Below are positions 51,273-59,780 of a DNA stretch of 64,000 bases, piece by piece. The position numbers were made by a program, and so were the translations under genes. The stretch is from an uncultured Paracoccaceae bacterium (lineage in GTDB: Bacteria > Pseudomonadota > Alphaproteobacteria > Rhodobacterales > Rhodobacteraceae): positions 124,001 to 188,000 of the forward strand of contig CANMIX010000003.1 of assembly GCA_947497985.1 (NCBI GenBank), given 5' to 3'. The notes beneath the pieces were generated by a model. It did not search any database. It was not told where the DNA came from and was given only the letters and a program-made list of their open reading frames with translations. Within the stretch, counting starts at the first letter, position 1. Each line of letters begins with the position of its first letter.

Positions 51273-51769
51273 AGATCTATGGTGTGACGGGGTGGAAGAA
51301 CAATGGCAAGACTGGGTTGATGGAGCGTCTGGTGGCAGAATTCTGCGCGCGAGGCTTGACCGTTTCAACCCTGAAACATGCCCATCACAGCACTGACGTA
51401 GACCAGCCCGGGACTGACAGCCACCGTCATCGACAGGCAGGTGCGCAAGAGGTCGTTCTGGCCTCTCCTAATCGCGTGGCGATCATGCAAGAGCTGCGCG
51501 GAGCAGAAGAGCCGTCTTTGACCGAATTGTTGGCCCGTATGCGCCCTGTGGATCTGATCTTGGTGGAAGGTTACAAACGCGAACCCCACCCCAAAGTGGA
51601 AGCTCATCGCAGTGTTGCAGGCCAACCGTTGATCGCGCCGAATGATCCGTCCATACGTGCGGTTGCAACTGACACCCCACTGGATCTGGACCGACCACAA
51701 TTTGATTTGGATGATACTGTTGCGATTGCGGATTTTATCGCAAACGACCTCAAACTATACCGCGCGTAG
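51269..51769 (+). CDS. mobB: Molybdopterin-guanine dinucleotide biosynthesis protein MobB
   Basis: P-loop GTPase-like protein of 166 residues that assists MobA. Walker A is visible as GWKNNGKTGLMERLV near the N-terminus; HAHHSTDVDQPGTDSHRHRQAGA and LILVEGYKREPHPKVE are family blocks. Overlaps mobA by 4 bp. Confidence 0.93.
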   Translation: MKIYGVTGWKNNGKTGLMERLVAEFCARGLTVSTLKHAHHSTDVDQPGTDSHRHRQAGAQEVVLASPNRVAIMQELRGAEEPSLTELLARMRPVDLILVEGYKREPHPKVEAHRSVAGQPLIAPNDPSIRAVATDTPLDLDRPQFDLDDTVAIADFIANDLKLYRA

Positions 51770-51791
51770 GATCGATGAAGGAGCCCAGCTC

Positions 51792-53048
51792 ATGACCCTA
51801 AAACCGCCGCCATTGCGCAATGATTGTTTTGCCTTGCCCGCCGGCGTGCATTGGACGCCGGTGGACGAGGCGCTGGCGTTGCTGCGTGAGCGTCTGCATC
51901 CCGTGACCGAGGTGGAGACAGTGGCGTTGCAGGACGCGCTGGATCGGGTCTTAGCCGAGGAAGTCACGGCGCGTCGCTCCAATCCACCGCTGCCCAATTC
52001 AGCCGTTGATGGCTACGGTTTTGCGGGAGGGTTGGCGGAAGGCGAACATTTCATCCCTTTGATGGAAGGGCGCGCCGCCGCGGGGCTTGCGTTTGCGGGC
52101 GTGGTACCACAGGGGCAGGCCATCCGTATCCTCACCGGCGCAAGCCTGCCGGACGGGGTTGATACCGTGATTTTGGAAGAAGACGTCACGACCGATGGCA
52201 CTGCAATTGCATGCCACGGACCGCTGCGGCAAGGCGCTAATGCGCGCAAAGCTGGGGAGGACGTGTCTGCTGGTGACGTTATTCTGATGGAAGGGCGGCG
52301 GTTGACGCCGGCAGATCTCGCATTGGTGTCGGCGACTGGGGGCGACGCTTTGGAGGTGCGCAAACCTCTGCGCGTGGGCGTTCTGTCCACAGGGGATGAA
52401 CTGGTTGAAGCCGGAGATGGAGCCAAACCGGGGCAGATCTTTGATGCCAATCGCCCGATGCTTTTGGCGATGGCCGCACGTATGGGCTATGTGCCGGTTG
52501 ATCTGGGCCGGGTGGTTGATGATCGCGCGCTCCTACGTGCTCGTCTGGACGAAGCCGCGCATACCGTTGATGTCATCCTGACCAGCGGTGGAGCCTCTGC
52601 CGGGGATGAGGACCACATGTCCGCGCTTTTGCGCGAAAGCGGCGCAATGCAGGAATGGCGCATCGCAATCAAGCCGGGGCGGCCGCTGGCCTTGGGGATG
52701 TGGAATGGCGTGCCAGTGTTTGGGCTGCCCGGAAACCCGGTTGCCGCTCTGGTGTGCAGCCTTGTCTTTGCACGACCTGCGATGGATCTGCTTGCCGGAC
52801 GGGGTTGGTCTGCACCACAAGGGTTTCAAGTGCCCGCGGGGTTTTCAAAACGGAAAAAACCGGGACGACGTGAGTATCTAAGGGCTCGGATGCGTGACGG
52901 GCGAGTGGAAGTCTTCAGATCCGAAGGTTCGGGCCGCATTAGTGGTTTGAGTTGGGCCGAAGGCTTGGTCGAACTTGGCGATGGTGCAGATGATATCCGC
53001 GACGGGGACTCGGTGACGTTTTTTCCTTATGCCAGTTTCGGTGTGTAA
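51792..53048 (+). CDS. moeA: Molybdopterin molybdenumtransferase MoeA
   Basis: Protein of 418 residues that inserts molybdenum into adenylylated molybdopterin. Motifs: SAVDGYGFAGG, LTGASLPDGVDTVILEEDV, GVLSTGDEL with the following IFDANRPML, ILTSGGASAGDEDHMSALL and KPGRPLALGMWNGVPVFGLPGNPVAAL. GGAG before the ATG at 51792. Ends the operon; a structured repeat follows. Confidence 0.95.
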   Translation: MTLKPPPLRNDCFALPAGVHWTPVDEALALLRERLHPVTEVETVALQDALDRVLAEEVTARRSNPPLPNSAVDGYGFAGGLAEGEHFIPLMEGRAAAGLAFAGVVPQGQAIRILTGASLPDGVDTVILEEDVTTDGTAIACHGPLRQGANARKAGEDVSAGDVILMEGRRLTPADLALVSATGGDALEVRKPLRVGVLSTGDELVEAGDGAKPGQIFDANRPMLLAMAARMGYVPVDLGRVVDDRALLRARLDEAAHTVDVILTSGGASAGDEDHMSALLRESGAMQEWRIAIKPGRPLALGMWNGVPVFGLPGNPVAALVCSLVFARPAMDLLAGRGWSAPQGFQVPAGFSKRKKPGRREYLRARMRDGRVEVFRSEGSGRISGLSWAEGLVELGDGADDIRDGDSVTFFPYASFGV

Positions 53049-53067
53049 TATGACTGTACGCGGAATT

Positions 53068-53231
53068 CTCCCGCCCGCTTGTCCTCATTCCTAGGGAATG
53101 AGGTGTGCGGTTGGGCGTGGCACCGTGCTGCGCACGGTGCAGGTTGCATCCGGGCGCCAACGCAGCGCGCCGAAGGGGCGCTGCCAAGCCCAACGGGAGT
53201 AGGGCTGCAAGGCTCGTACGACGGGCGGGAG
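53068..53231. repeat. Structured intergenic repeat, copy 1 (terminal inverted repeats with nested hairpins)
   Basis: Terminal inverted repeat CTCCCGCCCG (53068-53077) / CGGGCGGGAG (53222-53231). Inside: hairpin CCTCATTCC/GGAATGAGG (53083-53103), a long stem TTGGGCGTGGCA (53111-53122) / TGCCAAGCCCAA (53182-53193) with 11 of 12 pairs, and the hairpin GCACCGTGC/GCACGGTGC (53120-53140). A copy with the same ends and plan occurs at 60639-60853. No ORF of note. Sits between moeA and the convergent unknown gene. Confidence 0.7.
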
Positions 53232-53280
53232 TTGCGCCTGCCTTATCAATGTGTCGGACTCAAATCCGTGTCGGGAAAGT

Positions 53281-54315
53281 TCAGTCGAAAGTGCCGGCAA
53301 CACGTCCCAACAGCATAAAGGCCCGTGCTGTACGAGTCTCGCTCAATGCGGAAATCTCGGAGTCTGAGGCGGCTGCTTCAAAGTCCGAGAACATTTGATC
53401 GAACCGGCGCAGGAAGTGATGTGCGGCATCTCGGAAAATCGGATCTTGCTTCATGCGCGCAGAGGCCAGCGCAAGGGCCGCCCGATCTCGTACGCCACCC
53501 AGAGTGGCGATTTCTTTGCCGCGAGCACCTTGGGCGAAACTACGCCAGATTTCAGGCCGGGACATGTCCGGGCGTAAATCATCCATATAGATGCCATCCT
53601 GGCTGAGCAGCGTCAGCACATCCTGGGCGGCCTGAATAACCTGGCTGGCCTTGCGATCTTGTAACGCCATCCGAAGTGCCACAAAGCCATCGTGGTCCTC
53701 TGCGGTTTCCGGAAAGTTCATCGCGCGGATGAATTGATGCGCGGGCAACGGCGGCTTCATGTCGTCCGCTGGAGTGCCAAGCGCCAAGGCCCCTTGGTCC
53801 TCTGCGGGAGGTGCCGCTACTTTTGGGCTGTCAGCCGTGTCCCGGCTAGCAGTTGCACCCTCTCGACGGCTGCTTTGGAAGGTGGCAAGCGCGGTTTCGG
53901 TGCTGCGCGCGGCCTCGATGATCTCTTCCAGCTTCTTCGTCATCGATGGTTCAGAAAGGGCCGCGTTTTGTTGGGCCTGTGTTAAGTAAGCCGTGCGCAA
54001 GGCATCTATCATCACGTGCAGACGATCGCTTTCGCTGCGCACCAGTCGCGCCGACCGGATCGACAGAGCTGCGGCCCACAGCAGCAAGACCGGAACAATC
54101 AGCGCAATAATCGACTGAATCGGGTCAACCCAGCTGGCAACACCTATCCCCTCACCATCCAACGCACCACTGAGAAGGAAGAAGAGAACCCACACAAGGC
54201 TTAAGCCAGCGGCGATCCATTCTGCCAGCCCCAGAGGGTGCACATCGCTGCGTTCGAAAACCGGCACAGCATGCGGGTTTGAGGTCTTGCTGTCCGAGGG
54301 CGATGCGCCGTTCAT
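53281..54315 (-). CDS. Unknown membrane-anchored protein
   Basis: Protein of 344 residues. Two transmembrane segments near the N-terminus (about 32-50, AAGLSLVWVLFFLLSGAL; about 68-86, IIALIVPVLLLWAAALSI), a probable coiled region (about 90-150), a Pro/Ala-rich low-complexity linker (about 155-190) and a helical cytoplasmic C-terminal domain (about 195-344). No family recognised. It is next to greA on the same strand, 27 bp upstream of nothing else; convergent with moeA. The layout (paired helices, coiled coil, globular tail) recalls envelope scaffolds, but I infer no function. Confidence 0.75.
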   Translation of the reverse strand: MNGASPSDSKTSNPHAVPVFERSDVHPLGLAEWIAAGLSLVWVLFFLLSGALDGEGIGVASWVDPIQSIIALIVPVLLLWAAALSIRSARLVRSESDRLHVMIDALRTAYLTQAQQNAALSEPSMTKKLEEIIEAARSTETALATFQSSRREGATASRDTADSPKVAAPPAEDQGALALGTPADDMKPPLPAHQFIRAMNFPETAEDHDGFVALRMALQDRKASQVIQAAQDVLTLLSQDGIYMDDLRPDMSRPEIWRSFAQGARGKEIATLGGVRDRAALALASARMKQDPIFRDAAHHFLRRFDQMFSDFEAAASDSEISALSETRTARAFMLLGRVAGTFD

Positions 54316-54342
54316 AATAGGAATGCTCTGGTCACAAAGGTA

Positions 54343-54813
54343 TTAGCCGTAAACGATCGTCAGGATCTCATAAGAGCGTACGCCACCGGGTGTGCGCACG
54401 TCTACACTGTCGCCTTCTTCCTTGCCAATCAAGGCACGCGCAATGGGCGATTTGATATTTAGCAGCCCAGCTTCGATATTGGCCTCGTGTTCACCGACGA
54501 TCTGCCAAGTCTTTTCTTCGTCCGTGTCTTCGTCCACAACTGTGACCTTCGCACCGAATTTGATCGAACCGCTCAGCTTGGTCGGATCAATTACGTCCGC
54601 GAGTGAAATAATGCCTTCAAGCTCTTTCACACGGCCTTCAATGAAAGACTGCTTTTCACGGGCAGAATGATACTCTGCGTTTTCGGACAAATCGCCCAGT
54701 TCTCGCGCTTCGGCAATCGCCTGAATGATAGCGGGGCGTTCGACGGATTTCAGGTTTTTCAGCTCGGCCTCAAGCGCGGCAAAGCCAGAAGGCGTCATTG
54801 GGATTTTTTCCAT
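54343..54813 (-). CDS. greA: Transcription elongation factor GreA
   Basis: Protein of 156 residues that rescues backtracked RNA polymerase by stimulating transcript cleavage. N-terminal coiled coil (about 1-75) with the acidic tip region [27 protein letters not shown], and C-terminal FKBP-like domain ([37 protein letters not shown]). The ATG at 54813 gives the family length; an in-frame ATG at 54972 would add a basic head not seen in GreA. No clear ribosome binding site before 54813. Confidence 0.95.
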   Translation of the reverse strand: MEKIPMTPSGFAALEAELKNLKSVERPAIIQAIAEARELGDLSENAEYHSAREKQSFIEGRVKELEGIISLADVIDPTKLSGSIKFGAKVTVVDEDTDEEKTWQIVGEHEANIEAGLLNIKSPIARALIGKEEGDSVDVRTPGGVRSYEILTIVYG

Positions 54814-54876
54814 AGGAAGGTCCGGCGTCTTTTTTGTGGCTGCAAACAGCGGTTGTTGTTTGGTTCGAACGGTTCC

Positions 54877-54905
54877 GCCCCGCCGCAGGGGACTGCGGGC
54901 GGGGC
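54877..54905 (-). other. Strong GC hairpin in the greA leader
   Basis: GCCCCGCCGCAG (54877-54888) pairs with CTGCGGGCGGGGC (54893-54905) with one bulged base, about 65 bp upstream of greA. Possible leader structure; no T-run on either side makes a terminator unlikely. Confidence 0.4.
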
Positions 54906-55073
54906 GAAAGATCGAGTTAACAGATACCTGACCCAATCCTGCGCCGGATTGCAAGGGGAGCGGCAATGTCACGAGCGCCTTTTGAGCAAATTTGCGGCCA
55001 GATCAGCAGCAAATAGCCGAAAACCCTTGGCTATTTCACGTTGTCTTGGCGCGCGGCGCTGCAGCAAGGTGCT

Positions 55074-55454
55074 TTAGTCGTAGTGCACGACCTCAAATTC
55101 GATCCCATTGTCATCATGGAAATAAAAGCGGCGACCGGGTTCATAGTCATAGTGCTCACCGGGTTTAAAACCCGCTGCTTTGACGGCCCGTTCCGTGGCC
55201 TCATAGTCGTCTACGACCACGGCCAAATGGTTGAGCCCACCACGTGTGACATAGCTGGATGGCGCAACGTTTAACGCGGAATTGGGCGTGTAAAGCGCGA
55301 CATAGCTGTCCGTTGTCCCGACATGTATTGAATGGCCATCGTCAATGGAGCCCCCTTGCCAGCGGATATGCCAGCCAAAGACCTTTTGCATCCAGGCCGC
55401 AGTTGCGGCAGGGTCCGCCACGGTGACATTGGCGTGTTCCAAAACAGCAGTCAT
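55074..55454 (-). CDS. VOC-family (glyoxalase-like) protein
   Basis: Metal-dependent fold protein of 126 residues with two beta-alpha-beta-beta-beta units (EHANVTVADPAATAAWMQKVFG; GGLNHLAVVVDDYEATERAVKAAG) and candidate metal ligands His (EHANVTV), His (LNHLAV) and Glu (GIEFEVV). Related to lactoylglutathione lyase and antibiotic-resistance proteins. Divergent from soxR with a SoxR-type promoter in the gap, suggesting that redox-active compounds induce it. Substrate unknown. Confidence 0.87.
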   Translation of the reverse strand: MTAVLEHANVTVADPAATAAWMQKVFGWHIRWQGGSIDDGHSIHVGTTDSYVALYTPNSALNVAPSSYVTRGGLNHLAVVVDDYEATERAVKAAGFKPGEHYDYEPGRRFYFHDDNGIEFEVVHYD

Positions 55455-55496
55455 AAAGTGTCTCCTTGATTGTCATTTGACCTTACGAGTCGCTTC

Positions 55497-55527
55497 ACGC
55501 TAATTTCTAAACCTAACTTTAGGTCAA
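55497..55527 (-). promoter_or_regulatory. SoxR-type promoter of the VOC gene
   Basis: On the minus strand TTGACC (55527-55522) and TAGCGT (55502-55497) form -35 and -10 elements 19 bp apart, the overlong spacing typical of MerR/SoxR-controlled promoters. The spacer begins with the inverted repeat ACCTAA-CT-TTAGGT (55511-55524). It points at the VOC gene, with soxR divergent. Confidence 0.72.
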
Positions 55528-55548
55528 GGTATTTTTGAAGGGGCAGAT

Positions 55549-56016
55549 ATGGCGGATGGAGCAGGGGTGTCGATTGGGTATCTGGCAGAGCGCACAGGGC
55601 TGGCGGTCTCGGCCATCCGTTATTATGAGGCGCAAGGTCTGGTGAGCCCTTGGCGCAATTCTGGCGGGCAACGGCGGTTTATGCGCGCTGATATTCGCCG
55701 CTTGAGCTTTATTATGATTGCGCAACAGTTTGGGTTTTCGCTGCCGGAAATCCGCGAGCTTTTGTCAGATCTTCCTGGCAGCCGGACCCCAACCCCTGAG
55801 GATTGGACCCAGATCTCGCTGTCGTTTCGTGAAAACCTGGACCGGCGAATCGAGACCTTGCAGAAACTGCGCGACAATCTGGACGGCTGTATCGGCTGCG
55901 GATGTCTGTCGCTGCCAAAATGCAGGCTCTACAATCCTGAAGACCGCGCAAATGGCAAAGGCGCAGGCCCGCGCTACCTGATGGGGGACCGACCAATGCC
56001 GCAAAGCAGCGATTGA
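55549..56016 (+). CDS. soxR: Redox-sensitive transcriptional activator SoxR
   Basis: MerR-family regulator of 155 residues. HTH VSIGYLAERTGLAVSAIRYYEAQGLV, dimerisation helix about 80-110, and the [2Fe-2S] cysteines Cys114, Cys117, Cys119 and Cys125 (CIGCGCLSLPKC), the exact spacing of SoxR. Activated by redox-cycling compounds through cluster oxidation. In non-enteric bacteria SoxR controls a few pumps or oxygenase-like genes; here the neighbouring VOC gene is the obvious target. No soxS in view. Confidence 0.94.
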   Translation: MADGAGVSIGYLAERTGLAVSAIRYYEAQGLVSPWRNSGGQRRFMRADIRRLSFIMIAQQFGFSLPEIRELLSDLPGSRTPTPEDWTQISLSFRENLDRRIETLQKLRDNLDGCIGCGCLSLPKCRLYNPEDRANGKGAGPRYLMGDRPMPQSSD

Positions 56017-56177
56017 TTGTCGAAAACGATAGAACGTTAGCGCAATTTTGCTGCGACGCATGGCTCCACACGTAGAGTTTGGATTGACGGGTTGCTTCTG
56101 CAGACGCTAAGCAACCGCGAAAGAATATTGCGCCCAGCCGGGGCCGTAGCGAAATGTAGCCAGGGAGCACCGCAAGA

Positions 56178-57827
56178 ATGGCCGAGATTGAACGTGAAAT
56201 GATGGAATATGATGTCGTGATCGTGGGCGCGGGTCCCGCCGGTCTGTCGGCAGCTATTCGTCTGAAACAACTGGATGCGGACCTTGATGTTGTGGTCCTG
56301 GAAAAAGGCTCCGAAGTGGGCGCGCATATTCTGTCAGGCGCGGTGTTGGACCCCTGTGGCCTTGATGCGCTGATCCCAGACTGGAAGGAAAAGGGCGCCC
56401 CGCTCAACACAGAAGTCAACGAAGACAACTTCTACATGCTGGGTGAAGCGGGTAAAATTCGCATCCCGAATTTCCCCATGCCGCCGCTGATGAACAACCA
56501 CGGCAACTATATCGTGTCGATGGGTAATGTCTGCCGCTGGATGGCCGAACAGGCCGAAGCGCTGGGTGTCGAAATCTTCCCCGGCATGGCGTGTTCCGAA
56601 CTGGTCTACGGCGACAAGGGCGAAGTCAAAGGCGTGGTCGCCGGTGTCTTTGGTCTCGAGGCGGACGGCTCGCTGGGGCCGAACTCGGAACCCGGCATGG
56701 AGCTGCACGGCAAATATGTCTTCCTGTCGGAAGGCGTGCGTGGTTCGCTCTCCAAAGAGGTGATCACCAAATACGATCTCGCCGCAGACAAAGAGCCGCA
56801 GAAATACGGCGTCGGCATGAAAGAGATCTGGGAAATCGACCCGGCCAAGCACAAAGAAGGCAGCGTGACCCATACCATGGGTTGGCCTTTGGGCAGCAAC
56901 GCAGGCGGCGGATCCTTCATCTATCATCTGGATAACAATCAAGTCTACGTGGGCTTTGTGGTCCACCTGAACTACAAGAACCCGCATCTGTTCCCCTATA
57001 TGGAATTCCAGCGGTTCAAACATCACCCGATCGTGGCCGAGCTGCTAAAGGGCGGCAAACGCGTGGCCTACGGCGCACGTGCGATCACCGAAGGTGGCTG
57101 GCAGTCGATGCCAAAGCTGGTCGCACCAGGTGTGGCTCTGCTGGGCTGTTCCGCAGGCATGGTCAACGTGCCACGCATCAAGGGCAACCACAACGCCATG
57201 CTGTCCGGTAAAGCCGCGGCCGAAGCTGCCTTTGACGCGATCAAAGCAGAGCGTTCCGGTGATGAGCTGGCCGCCTATGAGACCGACGTGCGCGAAGGCG
57301 CCATCGGCAAAGACCTCAAGATGGTGCGTAACGTTAAACCAATGTGGTCCAAATGGGGGTTGGCGGCATCTCTTACGTTGGGTGGCTTTGACATGTGGAC
57401 CAACAACATGTTGGGTTTCTCGGTCTTTGGCACCTTGGGCCACGGCAAGAATGACGCGCAATCCACCGAACCGGCCGCCGCGCACAAGCCGATCGATTAC
57501 CCCAAACCTGATGGGGTTCTGTCCTTTGACCGTTTGACCAATGTCTCCTTCTCCTTCACCAACCACGAAGAGAGCCAGCCCGCACACCTGCGTCTGTCGG
57601 ATGAGAACAAGCCGATCTTTGACAATCTGCCGATGTATGACGAGCCGGCGCAGCGTTATTGCCCGGCGGGTGTGTATGAGGTTCTGGAAAAAGACGGCCA
57701 AAAGGAATTTGTCGTGAACTTCCAAAACTGCGTTCACTGCAAGACTTGTGACATCAAAGATCCGGCCCAGAACATCACCTGGACCGCGCCACAAGGTGGT
57801 GACGGCCCGAACTATCCGAATATGTAA
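56178..57827 (+). CDS. Electron transfer flavoprotein-ubiquinone oxidoreductase
   Basis: Membrane-associated enzyme of 549 residues that passes electrons from ETF (fatty acid, amino acid and dimethylglycine oxidation) to ubiquinone. FAD motif YDVVIVGAGPAGLSAAIRLKQ near the N-terminus, GWPLGSNAGGGSFIYHL in the middle, and a C-terminal [4Fe-4S] segment YCPAGVYEV with NFQNCVHCKTCDIKDP (four Cys). Single gene ended by a terminator. Full family length. Confidence 0.96.
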   Translation: MAEIEREMMEYDVVIVGAGPAGLSAAIRLKQLDADLDVVVLEKGSEVGAHILSGAVLDPCGLDALIPDWKEKGAPLNTEVNEDNFYMLGEAGKIRIPNFPMPPLMNNHGNYIVSMGNVCRWMAEQAEALGVEIFPGMACSELVYGDKGEVKGVVAGVFGLEADGSLGPNSEPGMELHGKYVFLSEGVRGSLSKEVITKYDLAADKEPQKYGVGMKEIWEIDPAKHKEGSVTHTMGWPLGSNAGGGSFIYHLDNNQVYVGFVVHLNYKNPHLFPYMEFQRFKHHPIVAELLKGGKRVAYGARAITEGGWQSMPKLVAPGVALLGCSAGMVNVPRIKGNHNAMLSGKAAAEAAFDAIKAERSGDELAAYETDVREGAIGKDLKMVRNVKPMWSKWGLAASLTLGGFDMWTNNMLGFSVFGTLGHGKNDAQSTEPAAAHKPIDYPKPDGVLSFDRLTNVSFSFTNHEESQPAHLRLSDENKPIFDNLPMYDEPAQRYCPAGVYEVLEKDGQKEFVVNFQNCVHCKTCDIKDPAQNITWTAPQGGDGPNYPNM

Positions 57828-57868
57828 GCTCGGCTATCTGGCCTGTCAGTCAGTTGGAAATGAAGATG

Positions 57869-57900
57869 CCGCCGAACCCATTTCGGGTTCGGCGGTTTTT
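57869..57900 (+). terminator. Rho-independent terminator of the ETF-QO gene
   Basis: CCGCCGAACCC (57869-57879) pairs perfectly with GGGTTCGGCGG (57885-57895), followed by five Ts. Confidence 0.9.
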
Positions 57901-58043
57901 ATTTGGATTTCGTAAACCGGCTGCCCATAGATTTTGCGCAGGGATAAGCGGATGGCAGCAAGTTGATCTATGTGCCATTGCCTCTCGCTTGCCGAGCGCC
58001 TAGCTTGGTTCTTAATGATTTGCCCCATCAGATGGAGACCCGC

Positions 58044-59780
58044 GTGGCCTTTCGTTTTATCCGTTCTCTGACCTTCGCCGCCACATACAGCGCGCTTCTT
58101 GCGACCACATCCACAGCCGCACTGGCACAGAGCGCATCTCACGGGTTGGCTGGCGCATATCTGGCTGGGCGCGCCGCCACATACGAGGGCGACTTTGCAG
58201 CAACGGCAGATTACTTTGCGCGCGCGCTGGCGCGTGATCCGGAGAACGCCGTTTTGATGGACAATGTGGTGTTCTCCCGCATGGCGCTGGGGCAGTTGGA
58301 CCGGGCCGAACCCGTGGCACGCCGTATCTGGGATCGTGGTGCCGTCAGCCAGATTGCAAATGTCGCGGTTGCAGGTGCAATGGCCAAGGCGCAGGATTTT
58401 GAAGGTCTCTTGGCACGGGATCTGGAAACCCAAGGCACCGGCAATCTGACAGACGGGCTGATCAATGCTTGGGCGCATCTGGGCAATGGTTCCGTGAGCA
58501 AAGCCGTGGAAGAGCTCACCGCCTTGTCCGAGGACAAGAATCTAATCTTCTTTGCTGACTACCACCGGGCCCTCGCTCTGGCTTCTGTTGGCGACTACCA
58601 GGGTGCGGCTGATATGATGTCGGCCGATGATCGACGCCTCGCGCGGTCATCACGGCGTTCGGTGCTGGCTTATGTGCAGATCCTGTCGCAACTGGATCGC
58701 GGCGACGAAGCGCTTGAGTTTATGGAGCGTGCCTTTTCCGGTCGTTTCGATCCCGCTCTGACCCATCTGGCAGATCAACTGCGCGCCGGAGAGACGTTGG
58801 CGTTTGACATCGCACCTACTCCGGTGGATGGGCTGGCAGAAACCTTCTTTACCCTCAGCGTGGCGCTCAGCGGGGATGCAAGTGCTGACTTGTCGCTGAT
58901 CTACGCGCAGCTGACTGTTGCACTGCGGCCCGACCATGTGGACGCGCTCTTGCTGAGTGCGGATGTGCTCGACCAGCTTGGTCGCTATGATCTGTCGATT
59001 GAGGCCTACGGCAAAGTGCCTGCAACACACCCTGAATATCACGCTGCAGAACTGGGCCGGGCCGAGGCACTGCGCCGCTCTGCAAAGCCCGATGCCGCAG
59101 CCGAAGTTCTGTCCAATCTGGCCAAAGCTTATCCTGATGACCCCGCCGTTCACCTGGAACTTGGGGACTTGCAACGCCAACAGGAAAACTATGCCAAGGC
59201 AGTGCCCGCCTACGACCGCGCGCTGGAACTGACGGCTGAGGGCAGTTCACGCAATTGGATTTTGCACTATGCACGCGGGATCAGCCACGAGCGTCTGAAG
59301 AACTGGGAGTTGGCCGAGGCCGATTTTCGCGCCGCTTTGGGCCTGAACCCGGACCAGCCGCAGGTGCTGAACTATCTTGGCTATTCCATGGTCGAAAAAC
59401 AGATCAATCTGGATGAAGCCTTGTCGATGATCGAACGTGCGGTCGTGGCCGAACCCGAGTCTGGCTATATCGTCGATTCACTGGGATGGGTTCTCTACCG
59501 CCTGGGGCGTTACGACGAAGCCGTGGGGCATCTGGAGACAGCCGTCGAATTAATGCCGGTGGATCCAGTGGTTAATGACCACCTCGGTGACGTCTACTGG
59601 GCTGTTGGCCGCGCCCGTGAGGCCGAGTTCCAGTGGCGCCGGGCCTTGTCTTTTATCGACCCTGAAGACGCCAACAGCGAGGCAGACCCCGATCGCATCC
59701 GTCGTAAGCTCGATCTTGGCCTGGACGCGGTTCTGGCGGAAGAAGGGGCGGAGCCGTTGAAAGTGGCCCAGGATGGCTAA
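58044..59780 (+). CDS. Exported TPR-repeat protein
   Basis: Protein of about 578 residues. The GTG at 58044 is preferred because GGAGA stands 6-8 bases upstream; an ATG at 58032 is also possible. Signal peptide FRFIRSLTFAATYSALLATTSTAALAQ, then TPR repeats along most of the length, clearest at about 380-560 (HLELGDLQRQQENYAKAVPAYDRALEL; NPDQPQVLNYLGYSMVEKQ; VDSLGWVLYRLGRYDEAVGHLE). Periplasmic scaffold or assembly protein. It overlaps ispE by 8 bp and the two are probably co-transcribed. Function unknown. Confidence 0.85.
   Translation: MAFRFIRSLTFAATYSALLATTSTAALAQSASHGLAGAYLAGRAATYEGDFAATADYFARALARDPENAVLMDNVVFSRMALGQLDRAEPVARRIWDRGAVSQIANVAVAGAMAKAQDFEGLLARDLETQGTGNLTDGLINAWAHLGNGSVSKAVEELTALSEDKNLIFFADYHRALALASVGDYQGAADMMSADDRRLARSSRRSVLAYVQILSQLDRGDEALEFMERAFSGRFDPALTHLADQLRAGETLAFDIAPTPVDGLAETFFTLSVALSGDASADLSLIYAQLTVALRPDHVDALLLSADVLDQLGRYDLSIEAYGKVPATHPEYHAAELGRAEALRRSAKPDAAAEVLSNLAKAYPDDPAVHLELGDLQRQQENYAKAVPAYDRALELTAEGSSRNWILHYARGISHERLKNWELAEADFRAALGLNPDQPQVLNYLGYSMVEKQINLDEALSMIERAVVAEPESGYIVDSLGWVLYRLGRYDEAVGHLETAVELMPVDPVVNDHLGDVYWAVGRAREAEFQWRRALSFIDPEDANSEADPDRIRRKLDLGLDAVLAEEGAEPLKVAQDG

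Noticed and set aside
53079-53318. Short ORFs across the moeA downstream repeat
   Set aside because: They run through inverted repeats and lack ribosome binding sites; the sequence is better explained as a structured repeat.
57045-57794. A 249-residue minus-strand frame opposite the ETF-QO gene
   Set aside because: Antisense shadow of the iron-sulfur end of ETF-QO.
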